Positions 31,355 to 39,500 of a stretch of 64,000 nucleotides of DNA are shown piece after piece (the first letter of the stretch is position 1; every line of letters begins with the position of its first letter). Location: contig CP050294.1 in assembly GCA_014189435.1 (NCBI GenBank), forward strand, positions 372,001 to 436,000, in the 5' to 3' direction. Below the pieces are notes generated by a model. That model ran no database searches. It saw nothing but the letters and a program-made list of their open reading frames with translations, and had not been told where the DNA came from. Position numbers and translations under genes: made by a program. The DNA comes from Mesorhizobium loti (GTDB lineage: Bacteria; Pseudomonadota; Alphaproteobacteria; Rhizobiales; Rhizobiaceae).

Positions 31355-34000
31355 ATGGCCGACCCAACAGTCTATCGCATCCACCCCGCCGTCGGCATCG
31401 CCCGGCTCGGCGACAGCCCCGAAGGTTTCTGCATCTCGCCGGAAAAGCCGGCGCAGTTGCCGATCGAATGCGACGCCAACGGCAATGCCGCGAAAGGCGA
31501 CGCGCCGATCAAAAACTTCAAGGACAGCGAGGGCCGCATCAAGCGCCAGGCCGCGCGTTTCCAGATCTTCGTCTATGACGCGGCCAATCCACAGGGTAGC
31601 CCGCTGAAGATCGGCGACCATGTCGAAGGTGGCGGCAATCGCGGCAAGCTGGTCGACATCCAGTGGCGCGTTCAACTCGCCAACAAGAAGGCGGCATGGT
31701 TCACGTTCGACGGGCTGCGTGGCGAGGCAGGCTATGCCGCAGACGCGCCGTTGCGCAACGCCGGCATCACCGATCCGGTCGAAAGGCAGAAGCTGATCAT
31801 CGACGCCGGCCCGCAAGCCGTCGACTGCAGCGCGCGGCGCAAGGCGAGCTTCGGGAGAGACACCAACCCGGCCTATGCCGTCACCTTCCCGCCGACGGGG
31901 ATGGCGCCGAACGACATCGACACGCTGGGCGACATTATGACCGACGATGACGGGCGGCTGCTCGTGCTCGGCGGGCACGGCAACAGCGGCTCGTTCCTCT
32001 CAGGTTTCGGCCATCCGCGCATCGAGACCTACGCCAACAGCGACGGCTGGTTCGATGACATCTCGGACGGGCCGGTGATGGCGCGGCTGGTGATGATGGA
32101 GGAGCGCGTCCAGAAGCTGCGCTACATCGATGTCGAATACCCCGCCTGGGTGCTGGTCGGCTATCCCCGCTACGCGCCGGAAGTCCTCGACATGATCACG
32201 CTGGAAGACGTGGTCGAAGACATGTCGATCCGCGAATTCGCCTATCGCACCGACATGTATGGCACGGCAGGAACATTCAACGCGCCGCAGAAGATCGACC
32301 CGACCGATACGGCGGCCCTGCTGCACTGGAAGGCCGGACCGGTGGAGTGGAACCCGGCCTATCGGCCGTGGTTCTGGCGCGATATCTGGCCGATCATTTT
32401 CCGTGCCGACGAATTCTCCTATTTCGCCAACATCCTCCAGCAATCGAACTTTCCGCACAACCAGTCGAGCCGGGGCACGTTCGATCCCTATCGCCTGTGC
32501 ATCCCGCCGCGGATCGCGCCCCGTGCGCTGGCGCAAAAGGAAGGCCGCGCGAAGGACGATCATGTCGGCGGGGGGCTGCTCGAGGCAGCGGTGGAACCGA
32601 GCCTGATGCTGCTCGATGCAACGCAGGCGCCGGGCGCGGCTGACGATGCCGTGGTTGGCGATGCCGCCGCCACGCTCAAGGCGGCAGCGGCGGCTTTCAC
32701 CGCTGCGGTCTGCCCGCCTGGCGACGGCGAGGCGCCGCGCAGCTATGCCGCGCGCTGGCAAAAGCTGTTCGCCGACAATGACACGGCGGCCGAGCCCGCC
32801 TATGCCGAGGCGCGCAGCGCTTTCGACGCGGTGGTCGCGAGCGTGATCGAGCGCATCGCCGCGGCCGCCGCGCCACCGCGCAAGCGGATGCTGACGCTTG
32901 CCCGGTCCTCGTCGCGGCAGGAGCCGGGTGAACCGGATCGCACCGCCGATCCGGACGAGCCGATTGAAGCTGCGTTGCGCCGGCTGGCGTTCGAATATCG
33001 CTCCGGCCAGTTGCTTGACCGTGCGCTCACCGCGGCCGCGAAGGACGCAACGACCGATCCCGGCCGTACCGCGCGGCAGTATCTGTTCGATCTGCTGCGC
33101 AAGCCGGGCGAGGAGAACCTGTTCCGGCTCGATGCCAATCCGGCGACCCGAACCTATCACCTGCCGCTGATGCCGTTGCTTGCGGGCGACAATCCGATCA
33201 CCAACAAGACGGTGAGCAAGTTCCTTCGGCTGACCGACACGCAACTGTTCCTGCTGCGGCAATGGGCGGCGGGCATCTTCATTGACGAGGTGGATGCAGG
33301 CTTCGCCCCAGCGATCGATCCGTGGCAGCCCTATAAGGACTGGAACGTGCCGGGCGGACGCGGTCTCGATCAGGGTGTGCTGTCGAACGGGCTCGGCGGC
33401 GCCTTCTGCCCGGGCGGTGAAGTGACGTGGATCATCCGCAACCCGGCGATCTGGCGCGAGCCCTATCGGATCAAGGCCGACCCGGAATGGTACGGCTTTG
33501 CGCTGACCGCGGCGCAGGAGAACGCCAATCGATGGGGAGCGGGCGTCAGCGAGGAAGGCTATATCGCCTATGCCTCCGACCCGCTGTCGCAAGGCAGCGA
33601 CCTCAATGTCGGATTGCAGCCCGGCGACCTGACCAAGCTCAGCGGGCTGCCATGGCAGGCCGATTTCAATGAATGCTCCACCCAGACGATCGACGTCACC
33701 TACGAAGAATGGAACGTCCTTTATCCCGACAGTGTCGGCAACACGCTGATGGAGCGCGAGCGGCGCGTGTGGGAGACCTTGTGGTGGCCGGCGCATCGGC
33801 CGATGCAGGCCTACTATCCCGTCGGCACGGACTTCCAGTTCCGCAACTGGGCGCGCGGCATTCCGCAGACGCTTGCCGGCGACCTCAAGATGGTGACCGA
33901 ATGGTCGAAGCTCGGCTTCATCGTCCGTAATCCGGCAGGCGGGCTCGATCAGCCCTCGCCCGGGGTCAAGTACATCTGCGTCGAAGATTCGGGAGAATGA
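31355..34000 (+). CDS. LodA-like CTQ quinoprotein oxidase (L-lysine/glycine oxidase family)
   Basis: An 881-residue protein from ATG 31355 (GAGGGG upstream); the frame extends further up, but that part overlaps the tyrosinase gene. The start YRIHPAVGIARLGDSPEGF is the LodA signature, followed by the RQAARFQIFVYD and DGRLLVLGGHGNS blocks. In LodA a Cys and a Trp form the cysteine tryptophylquinone cofactor; the matching residues are probably Cys685 in GGAFCPGGEVTW and Trp767 in SGLPWQADF. Family members oxidise the free amine of amino acids and release H2O2 and ammonia. An insertion of about 150 residues rich in Ala (about 400-560) is unusual. A LodB-type gene two genes downstream supports the assignment. 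The substrate cannot be read from sequence. Confidence 0.88.
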   Translation: MADPTVYRIHPAVGIARLGDSPEGFCISPEKPAQLPIECDANGNAAKGDAPIKNFKDSEGRIKRQAARFQIFVYDAANPQGSPLKIGDHVEGGGNRGKLVDIQWRVQLANKKAAWFTFDGLRGEAGYAADAPLRNAGITDPVERQKLIIDAGPQAVDCSARRKASFGRDTNPAYAVTFPPTGMAPNDIDTLGDIMTDDDGRLLVLGGHGNSGSFLSGFGHPRIETYANSDGWFDDISDGPVMARLVMMEERVQKLRYIDVEYPAWVLVGYPRYAPEVLDMITLEDVVEDMSIREFAYRTDMYGTAGTFNAPQKIDPTDTAALLHWKAGPVEWNPAYRPWFWRDIWPIIFRADEFSYFANILQQSNFPHNQSSRGTFDPYRLCIPPRIAPRALAQKEGRAKDDHVGGGLLEAAVEPSLMLLDATQAPGAADDAVVGDAAATLKAAAAAFTAAVCPPGDGEAPRSYAARWQKLFADNDTAAEPAYAEARSAFDAVVASVIERIAAAAAPPRKRMLTLARSSSRQEPGEPDRTADPDEPIEAALRRLAFEYRSGQLLDRALTAAAKDATTDPGRTARQYLFDLLRKPGEENLFRLDANPATRTYHLPLMPLLAGDNPITNKTVSKFLRLTDTQLFLLRQWAAGIFIDEVDAGFAPAIDPWQPYKDWNVPGGRGLDQGVLSNGLGGAFCPGGEVTWIIRNPAIWREPYRIKADPEWYGFALTAAQENANRWGAGVSEEGYIAYASDPLSQGSDLNVGLQPGDLTKLSGLPWQADFNECSTQTIDVTYEEWNVLYPDSVGNTLMERERRVWETLWWPAHRPMQAYYPVGTDFQFRNWARGIPQTLAGDLKMVTEWSKLGFIVRNPAGGLDQPSPGVKYICVEDSGE

Positions 34001-34422
34001 GCGTGACCAATCCGTTTGTCGGCAACTGGACCTATCGCAGCTTCAACAACGACCCTGACCTCGGCAAGGCGGCCAACGACCTCTTGTTCGGCAAAGGCAC
34101 GCTGGCCATTGCGGAGCAGTCCGAGACCGAGCTTTCGGGAACGATCGGCGGGCGGGGATGGTCGCTCGATCTGCGCGGCAGCTTCGGCTACGGCTCGCCG
34201 ATGCAGGTCCGCTTCCAGGGCAAGGGCGTGGTCGGCGGCGAGCCGTGGATCATCTACGACTATATCGGCTGGCTAGTACCCGTTTGTCCTGATAGCACCG
34301 ACCCGCTGGAAGTACCCGCGATCGTCGGCTCTGTGGTGCGCACCATCCCACATTCGGGTGACGGCGGCAGCACCAATCCGGCAGGGGTGATGGCGTCCTT
34401 CTATGCCGTCCGAGCAGGCTGA
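33997..34422 (+). CDS. Small conserved-looking protein between lodA- and lodB-like genes
   Basis: A 141-residue protein whose start overlaps the LodA-like stop by four bases and whose end overlaps the next gene by 20. It has no signal peptide and no cysteine pattern beyond a single Cys. It reads NPFVGNWTYRSFNNDPDLGK, ELSGTIGGRGWSLDLRGSFG and SGDGGSTNPAGVMASFYAVR, a beta-rich, lipocalin-like pattern. I do not recognise a family. The tight overlaps suggest it acts with the oxidase, perhaps as a subunit or folding helper (inference). Confidence 0.7.
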   Translation: MSVTNPFVGNWTYRSFNNDPDLGKAANDLLFGKGTLAIAEQSETELSGTIGGRGWSLDLRGSFGYGSPMQVRFQGKGVVGGEPWIIYDYIGWLVPVCPDSTDPLEVPAIVGSVVRTIPHSGDGGSTNPAGVMASFYAVRAG

Positions 34423-35512
34423 TTTCGTCGTCATTGGCGGCGGCCCGGCGGGTGCCGCGGCAGCGCTGATGTTACGCCACCACGCTCCGGGACGGCGCGT
34501 GGTGTTGTTCGAGGCGGGGCGGCACGATCGGCCGAAACCGGGCGAGATGTTGGCGGCGGTGGCGCAGGGGCTGCTGCGCCAGCTCGGCGTCTGGACACCG
34601 TTCGTTGCCGCGGCTTTCGTGGACAACCGGGCAGTCGTTTCGGCCTGGGCTGGCGAGGCGTTCGACGAGCGGCACAGCATATTCTCCGCCCAGGGCGGGG
34701 GCTGGCAACTGGACCGGGCACGGTTCGATCAGCTCTTGATACAGGCTGCAGCGGCAGCAGGCGCGCAGGTGCGGCTTGGCAGCGAGGTGCGTTCGGCGGT
34801 GCGTGAAGGCCAGGGCTGGCGGCTCAACCTGGCCGATGGGGATATCGTCGCCAGCGCCGTGATCTGGGCGACCGGCCGGAGCTGGAGGCTGGCCCGATCC
34901 TTCGGCGCGAAACTCCGGGCGCACGGTCACCTCGCGGCGTATACCCGCTTCTTCGACCGCGCGCCGGGCAATTGTCGAGTGGTCATCGAGGCGCGCCCCG
35001 AGGGCTGGTGGTACAGCGCCGACTTGCCTGACAGACGCCGGGTGGTGGCGTGCCTGACCGATCCTGACCTCGGCAGCGAACTGCGGGACCCGAAATCCTG
35101 GTACCGCGCACTGGCGGCAACACAGCTAATCGCACCGCTCCTGCCTCCTGGCGCGCGTGAAACTGCAACGCTGGTGAAATCGGCGGGAACGGCCACAGTC
35201 GATCCAGCCGCGGGTGAGCGCTGGGTGGCAGCGGGCGATAGCCTGTTCGCCGCCGATCCGCTCTCGTCGCGCGGGATCGTGCATGCGCTGCGCTCAGGTA
35301 TCCTCGCCGCCTATGCGGCCTCGGACATGGTCGACGGACGTGACGAACTCGCGCGCACGCGCTACGCGATGATCGCCTCGCAGGGCTTTGCCGACTACGC
35401 CTCCGCGCTCGCTAATCACTATGCCGCCGCCGCACGGTGGGACACAGCTTTCTGGCAGCGGCGTCGGCATCAACCCGAAGAGCGCGCGGCGTATCAAGAG
35501 CGCGGCGCATGA
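34403..35512 (+). CDS. LodB-like FAD-dependent maturation protein
   Basis: A 369-residue flavoprotein of the tryptophan-halogenase/GG-reductase type. The dinucleotide motif DFVVIGGGPAGAAAALMLR is at the N-terminus, followed by FEAGRHDRPKPGEML. The conserved motif near the C-terminus, RWVAAGDSLFAADPLSSRGI, is the second FAD contact. In Marinomonas the LodB flavoprotein is needed to form the CTQ cofactor of LodA, and this gene holds the same relative position. It ends the operon. Alternative roles as an independent halogenase or hydroxylase are less likely given the context. Confidence 0.85.
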   Translation: MPSEQADFVVIGGGPAGAAAALMLRHHAPGRRVVLFEAGRHDRPKPGEMLAAVAQGLLRQLGVWTPFVAAAFVDNRAVVSAWAGEAFDERHSIFSAQGGGWQLDRARFDQLLIQAAAAAGAQVRLGSEVRSAVREGQGWRLNLADGDIVASAVIWATGRSWRLARSFGAKLRAHGHLAAYTRFFDRAPGNCRVVIEARPEGWWYSADLPDRRRVVACLTDPDLGSELRDPKSWYRALAATQLIAPLLPPGARETATLVKSAGTATVDPAAGERWVAAGDSLFAADPLSSRGIVHALRSGILAAYAASDMVDGRDELARTRYAMIASQGFADYASALANHYAAAARWDTAFWQRRRHQPEERAAYQERGA

Positions 35513-36130
35513 ATTCACCACGCCCGTCGAAGGCCCTGGCTTTCTTGGGTACACGACGGGCATAATGGAAATGCTCGCCGCGCAATCAGGCCTCGGTCAC
35601 TGCGCTGTCCTTTGCAACAGCCACGCTCTGCCCTCATGAGCGCGCTTTTCAATGTACGTCATAACCGCCCAGGTCGACACGATCACCGGTGGTGCCGGTA
35701 ACGACCAGTCGCCGCAAACCGCTACATCAACATGGACGACCTGCGCGAGCACAAGAAGCTCGCTCTACGCAAGCCGCATGACCAGCACTATGGCCGCCCC
35801 CTTTTGCAGAACTTGACGCACACAACCTCTGATTTCTCCCAAAAGGAATCCCCAAACCTTAAATCGTCACTACGCCCTAAAATTCCGACGAGACAAAACT
35901 GTCGGTTATCGGACAAATCTTCCTTGACCGAACGCTCCGACTAGATCCGATCATGTGCACTTTGCACCAAGCTGACTCCGACCTCGAAAAACACCAGCAA
36001 AAATAGGCATGTATCGATTCGCCGGATCCACCAGTTGAGATCGGCGGCTACGTCCTCATGGCACGCCAGTTGCAGGTCATCTCACGCAAGCCCTTGGGAA
36101 GGTTTGCGATCAACCAAAGGAGATTGACCT
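35513..36130. other. Gene-poor region between the oxidase operon and the RiPP locus
   Basis: No gene that I can support. Just after the operon an inverted repeat (CGCCCGTCG at 35522-35530, CGACGGGC at 35553-35560) could form a terminator-like stem, without a T run. From about 35800 the sequence is richer in A+T and probably includes the promoter of the precursor peptide gene; AAAGGAG lies directly before it. A 70-codon frame at 35732-35944 has no recognisable features. Confidence 0.4.
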
Positions 36131-36322
36131 ATGTCGTACGAACAAAAATCAGGATATCTGCATCAACCAGACGTCCTAGTGAGTTTGGCTGCGCAGCTTC
36201 GTGCCGAGGCTTCGCGAGCCGAGGCTCGGGCGCTGCGGTTGAGAGACGGGCTTGAAGTACCCACCTGTGCTCCCGGCTGCTGGAACGCTCTGTCTACCTG
36301 CATTCAGGTCCAGCCTCTTTAA
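36131..36322 (+). CDS. Candidate RiPP precursor peptide
   Basis: A 63-residue peptide with a good ribosome site (AAAGGAGATTGACCT before ATG). Residues 1-40 form a charged, helix-prone leader (LAAQLRAEASRAEARALRLR). The C-terminal core contains TCAPGCWNALSTC, with three Cys and one Trp. It is encoded 80 bp before a radical SAM/SPASM maturase on the same strand, the usual arrangement for ribosomally made, post-translationally modified peptides. Possible modifications are Cys thioether bridges or a Trp-X-X cyclophane. No family name is recognised and the cleavage site is unknown. Confidence 0.75.
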   Translation: MSYEQKSGYLHQPDVLVSLAAQLRAEASRAEARALRLRDGLEVPTCAPGCWNALSTCIQVQPL

Positions 36323-36331
36323 GCGGTGCAA

Positions 36332-36355
36332 CTGGCCGGCGTTGTTGTCGGCCAG
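36332..36355 (+). terminator. Hairpin between precursor and maturase genes
   Basis: A perfect 7-bp stem CTGGCCG / CGGCCAG with a 10-base loop starts ten bases after the precursor stop. It is followed by a mixed pyrimidine stretch rather than a pure T run, so it fits partial termination or mRNA stabilisation. This would give more precursor than enzyme, which is common in RiPP loci. Confidence 0.45.
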
Positions 36356-36402
36356 CTACCTTTCTTGCTTGCCTACAAGCGCAGCTGTGCTCCGAAATCC
36401 GA

Positions 36403-37785
36403 GTGACCAGGGATCATATCGAATTGCTACCCCAGCTCAAAAAAGCGGTACGACTTAAGCCAATGCATGGCTATGCCTTGGTTCATGCTCGCCATCCATC
36501 ACAGATTCGTATGGTCGATCCCTCTCACGCGTTCTTTCTGTCGCTGTGCGACAGAACACTCCTCACCTCCGAAATCGCCTATATCTATGGGCAGACATTT
36601 GGGCTTACGGATGTTGAAGCAAAGTCACAAGTAGATCAGCTGCTTAGGCTTTATCGGCAGTTTCTCACGTTCGAGGCTAAACCAAATCCAACCGAGCGAT
36701 TTAGTCCGCAGAAATTCCTCTACCCGGCCGATACACCCGCCATAGAACGCGCCACCTTTGGAAAGTGGCCCGTTCCTGCGGGAATCAGTTTCACTCTCAC
36801 TTTCAACTGCAATTTCAGCTGTTCGTATTGCTACCAGGATCGCCACCAGAGGAGCGACAGACGCTGGAACCTGAACAAGTGCCTTGAACTGCTGGGCGAG
36901 GCGGCGGATTGGGGAGTCGTATTTGTCGGCTTAACAGGTGGTGAGCCAACGCTTTTCGACGGCTGGCTTCAGGTAGTGGAGCGCACCCTCACGCTGGGTA
37001 TGATTCCGGCCATGACCAGCAACGGCACGGTGATAGGGACTTGTCCGGACATTGCCCTTCGGTTAGCAGCTGCGGGCATGGAAGAGATGACGATCAGCCT
37101 CGACGTGCCTTCACCCCAGTTACACGACCAAGTTACGCGGTCACGCGGGCACTTCCCAAAGGTGATCGACGCGATCCGGTTTTTGCGGGCGGCGGGGATT
37201 CGGGTGGTGGTCAAGAGTGTGCTGACACCGACGACCCAACACGCAGTGGAAGAGACTATAGATCTGCTAGTGGATTTGGGTGTCGCGGAAGTCGGCATCT
37301 CCTACATGGAGAGTGGAGCCATTAAGTCCCCTGCCAATCGCGCTCGCAAGATCTCCTCCAAGGAACTGGCCCGCGTAAGAAATCGGATTGAGCGAAAGCG
37401 AGAGCAGTATGCACAAATCTGTGCTGTGCATTCGCCAAAGGATTCCATCGGAAAGTGGAACGACAGCGAGTGGTATCCCTGCGGCGGCATCAATATGGGG
37501 ATGTCAATATTTCCGAGCGGTGACGTCGCAGTTTGTGACAAGATGCATGGGGTGAGGGCCTTTACCTACGGCAACGTGTTCAGCGCGGGACTCAAAGCAA
37601 TCTGGGACAGTGAAGCGTTTGCTGTCCTTCGTGCGCGCACCGCGAACCCGAAGGTCGTTGATCCGGACTGCGCCCGCTGCAGCAAGTTGCACCTCTGTCG
37701 GACATCCTGCTTTGTTGATTCATTCAACGTCACGGGAAGCTACTTCTGCAAGGCCCCGTCTTGCGGTGGTCCCTTCTTCAACTAG
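36403..37785 (+). CDS. Radical SAM/SPASM peptide maturase with N-terminal PqqD-like domain
   Basis: A 460-residue protein from GTG 36403. The first 90 residues (VRLKPMHGYALVHARHPSQI, FFLSLCDRTLLTSEIAYIYG, AKSQVDQLLRLYRQFLTFE) look like a PqqD-type RiPP recognition element. The radical SAM domain carries the CX3CX2C cluster motif NCNFSCSYCYQD (Cys136, Cys140, Cys143) and LTGGEPTLFDGWL. The C-terminal SPASM domain has WYPCGG, GDVAVCDKM, and the run DPDCARCSKLHLCRTSC with FCKAPSCGG, enough Cys for auxiliary Fe-S clusters. Such enzymes install thioether or C-C crosslinks in a precursor peptide, here most likely the 63-residue product of the gene before it. No transporter or protease gene follows; an IS5 remnant begins at 37911. 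Confidence 0.9.
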   Translation: MTRDHIELLPQLKKAVRLKPMHGYALVHARHPSQIRMVDPSHAFFLSLCDRTLLTSEIAYIYGQTFGLTDVEAKSQVDQLLRLYRQFLTFEAKPNPTERFSPQKFLYPADTPAIERATFGKWPVPAGISFTLTFNCNFSCSYCYQDRHQRSDRRWNLNKCLELLGEAADWGVVFVGLTGGEPTLFDGWLQVVERTLTLGMIPAMTSNGTVIGTCPDIALRLAAAGMEEMTISLDVPSPQLHDQVTRSRGHFPKVIDAIRFLRAAGIRVVVKSVLTPTTQHAVEETIDLLVDLGVAEVGISYMESGAIKSPANRARKISSKELARVRNRIERKREQYAQICAVHSPKDSIGKWNDSEWYPCGGINMGMSIFPSGDVAVCDKMHGVRAFTYGNVFSAGLKAIWDSEAFAVLRARTANPKVVDPDCARCSKLHLCRTSCFVDSFNVTGSYFCKAPSCGGPFFN

Positions 37786-37910
37786 CTAGTTTTCGTCCAC
37801 AAACGCTTCTTTTTGCGAGCATTTGCAATGGTTTGTTGGCCGTTGGTGTGCGTTGAGCGGTATGGACAGGATCGAGGGCTGGCGATCGAGCAGAAAGGCG
37901 TTGTGGGCGG

Positions 37911-38033
37911 GCGTTGGTGCGCGGATATGAAATCGAACGCATTTCGATCTTTAATGTAGTTGGTTATGCCTGCGTGACTTGACGCCGGATAGACTCCGGG
38001 CGTGCCCATGCCAGCATGCGGTTGAGAACGATG
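37911..38033 (-). pseudogene. IS5-family element, terminal fragment
   Basis: The 3' end of the main IS5 element with its terminal repeat GCGTTGGTGC and the last 20-odd codons of the transposase (NRMLAWARPESIRRQVTQA), cut at 38033 by a solo IS21 end. The 125 bp before it (37786-37910) contain nothing recognisable. Confidence 0.85.
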
Positions 38034-38074
38034 TGCGACGCGGCAATCAACATGAGAGCGCAGCGTCAATCAGG
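38034..38074 (+). repeat. Solo IS21 left end
   Basis: About 41 bp match the IS21 left end at 11180 with few changes (TGCGACGCGGCAATCAACAT...). It is followed by GGGTCTTCCGCATATTTGG, probably an ISL3 terminal repeat, also found in inverted form at 16960-16985. Confidence 0.7.
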
Positions 38075-38169
38075 GGGTCTTCCGCATATTTGGTGCAGGT
38101 GCCGGGATTCACGGGCGGTGCGAATGAGTCCATAGAGTCGGAATCGCAGTCGTCGCCGGTGATTCGCCC

Positions 38170-38587
38170 GTGCTCCATGCCTTCCGCTCGCTGGTCTCGC
38201 CCGAGCTTTCGATTGTCCAAATTCTCCCAGAGGCCGACAAGGTGGTGCTTGTGGCCCGGCCGAAGGCGACAGAATCGTGCTGTCCCTCCTGCGGCTGCCG
38301 AACCGGCCGCGTCCACAGCCACTACATGCGCCGGGTGGCTGATCTGCCGTGGCAGGGACGGGTTGTCGAAATCCGGCTTCACGCCAGGCGGTTCCGTTGC
38401 GCCGATCCGCAATGCCGTCAGCGGATCTTTACGGAACGATTGCCGGAAACGGTGCAGCCAAGAGCGAGACGCACCGCCCGCCTCGGCGAGAGCCATCTGG
38501 CGATCGGCTTCGCGGTCGGCGGCGAATCCGGCTCCCGCCTGTCGCGCAAACTCGCCATGCCGGTAAGCGGCGACACGCTGTTGCGGA
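38170..38587 (+). pseudogene. ISL3-family transposase, N-terminal fragment
   Basis: From GTG 38170 the frame shows the ISL3 zinc ribbon CCPSCGCRTGRVHSHYMRRV, then ADLPWQGRVVEIRLHARRFR and CADPQCRQRIFTERLPE. It ends after SGDTLLR, where the IS66 left end begins at 38588. The DDE catalytic part is missing. Confidence 0.88.
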
Positions 38588-38644
38588 GTAAGCGATGCGC
38601 CAAGGCACCTTGCAAGAGGCCGATGAACATGGAGTTTTCGAGCC

Positions 38645-39082
38645 ATGACATTGGAACATGCAAGGGGCGATATGGTCGCCGAGTTAAGCGGCGCCGCGGC
38701 GACCGAAGAGCTTACAACGGTGCGCGGGCGCGTGCGGCAACGAAGGCTGTGGAGTTGCACTGAGAAGCGCGCGTTGGTCGATCTGGCGAGCGCGGCGGGG
38801 TCGTCGGTGACCGAGGTCGCGGAGGCGTTCGGCGTAGCTCCGTCACAGCTCTATGCCTGGCGCAAGCAGATGGCCGGCGGCGAGCTCGAGGCCGATCAGG
38901 CGATGGCAACTTTCGCGCGGATCGAAGTGAACGATCTGCCCGAGGTCGAGCGTCCCGTCGCCGATTGCCCGGACCCGGCCGGCAGGATCGTCGTGGCCTT
39001 TCCGAACGGCGCGCGATTGCGGATCGAGGGGACCGTCGATCCGACGGCGCTACGTATCGTCCTGGCGGAGTTGACCAGTTGA
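38645..39082 (+). CDS. IS66 accessory protein TnpA
   Basis: A 145-residue protein with a helix-turn-helix of the IS66 OrfA type (KRALVDLASAAGSSVTEVAE, AFGVAPSQLYAWRKQM) and the C-terminal block GRIVVAFPNGARLRIEGTVD. It is needed with TnpB for IS66 transposition. Its stop overlaps the tnpB start by four bases. The first 35 residues may be shorter if a later start is used. Confidence 0.88.
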   Translation: MTLEHARGDMVAELSGAAATEELTTVRGRVRQRRLWSCTEKRALVDLASAAGSSVTEVAEAFGVAPSQLYAWRKQMAGGELEADQAMATFARIEVNDLPEVERPVADCPDPAGRIVVAFPNGARLRIEGTVDPTALRIVLAELTS

Positions 39083-39429
39083 TCACAGTGGTGCCGACCG
39101 ACCGGATTTACTTGTGCTGCGGTGAGACCGATATGCGCCGCGGGATCAACAGCCTGGCGCGGATGGTGCAGCAGGTGCTCGCGCTCGACCCGCATACCGG
39201 CGCGATCTTCTGCTTCCGTGGACGCAAGGGTCATATCATCAAGGTTTTGGCGCATGACGACCAGGGGTTCTGCCTTTTTACAAAACGGCTTTCCGATGGT
39301 TGTTTCGCCTGGCCGACCACCAAGGATCAGGTGACCGTGTCGCTCACTAAGGCACAGCTTTCGCTACTTTTGGACGGGATCGATTGGCGCCGGCCGAACA
39401 AGATTTATCGACCACGTCTGGCCGGCTAA
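39079..39429 (+). CDS. IS66 accessory protein TnpB
   Basis: A 116-residue IS66 Orf2 protein starting at TTG 39079 (LITVVPTDRIYLCCGETDMR). The family motifs DMRRGINSLARMVQQVL, FCFRGRKGHIIKVLAHDDQG, FCLFTKRL and FAWPTTKDQVTVSLTKAQLS are all present. Complete. Confidence 0.93.
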   Translation: MITVVPTDRIYLCCGETDMRRGINSLARMVQQVLALDPHTGAIFCFRGRKGHIIKVLAHDDQGFCLFTKRLSDGCFAWPTTKDQVTVSLTKAQLSLLLDGIDWRRPNKIYRPRLAG

Positions 39430-39500
39430 ATTCGGCCGTTCTCATTGATTTTGTGTCGATTTTGCTTCCGTAGACGAGGTCTTTCGGGTATGTAATTTGG

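Noticed and set aside
32000..33796. Long minus-strand frame opposite the LodA-like gene
   Set aside because: Antisense artefact; no ribosome site or motif.
35732..35944. 70-codon frame between the oxidase operon and RiPP locus, as a possible extra precursor
   Set aside because: No ribosome site, no Cys pattern or leader/core structure, and no similarity to the 63-residue precursor.
36058..36255. 65-codon frame overlapping the precursor
   Set aside because: It lacks a ribosome site, is Arg-rich in the shadow frame, and overlaps the better-supported peptide.
37782..38069. 95-codon minus frame after the maturase
   Set aside because: It runs through an IS5 remnant and a solo IS21 end; it is a chance fusion.
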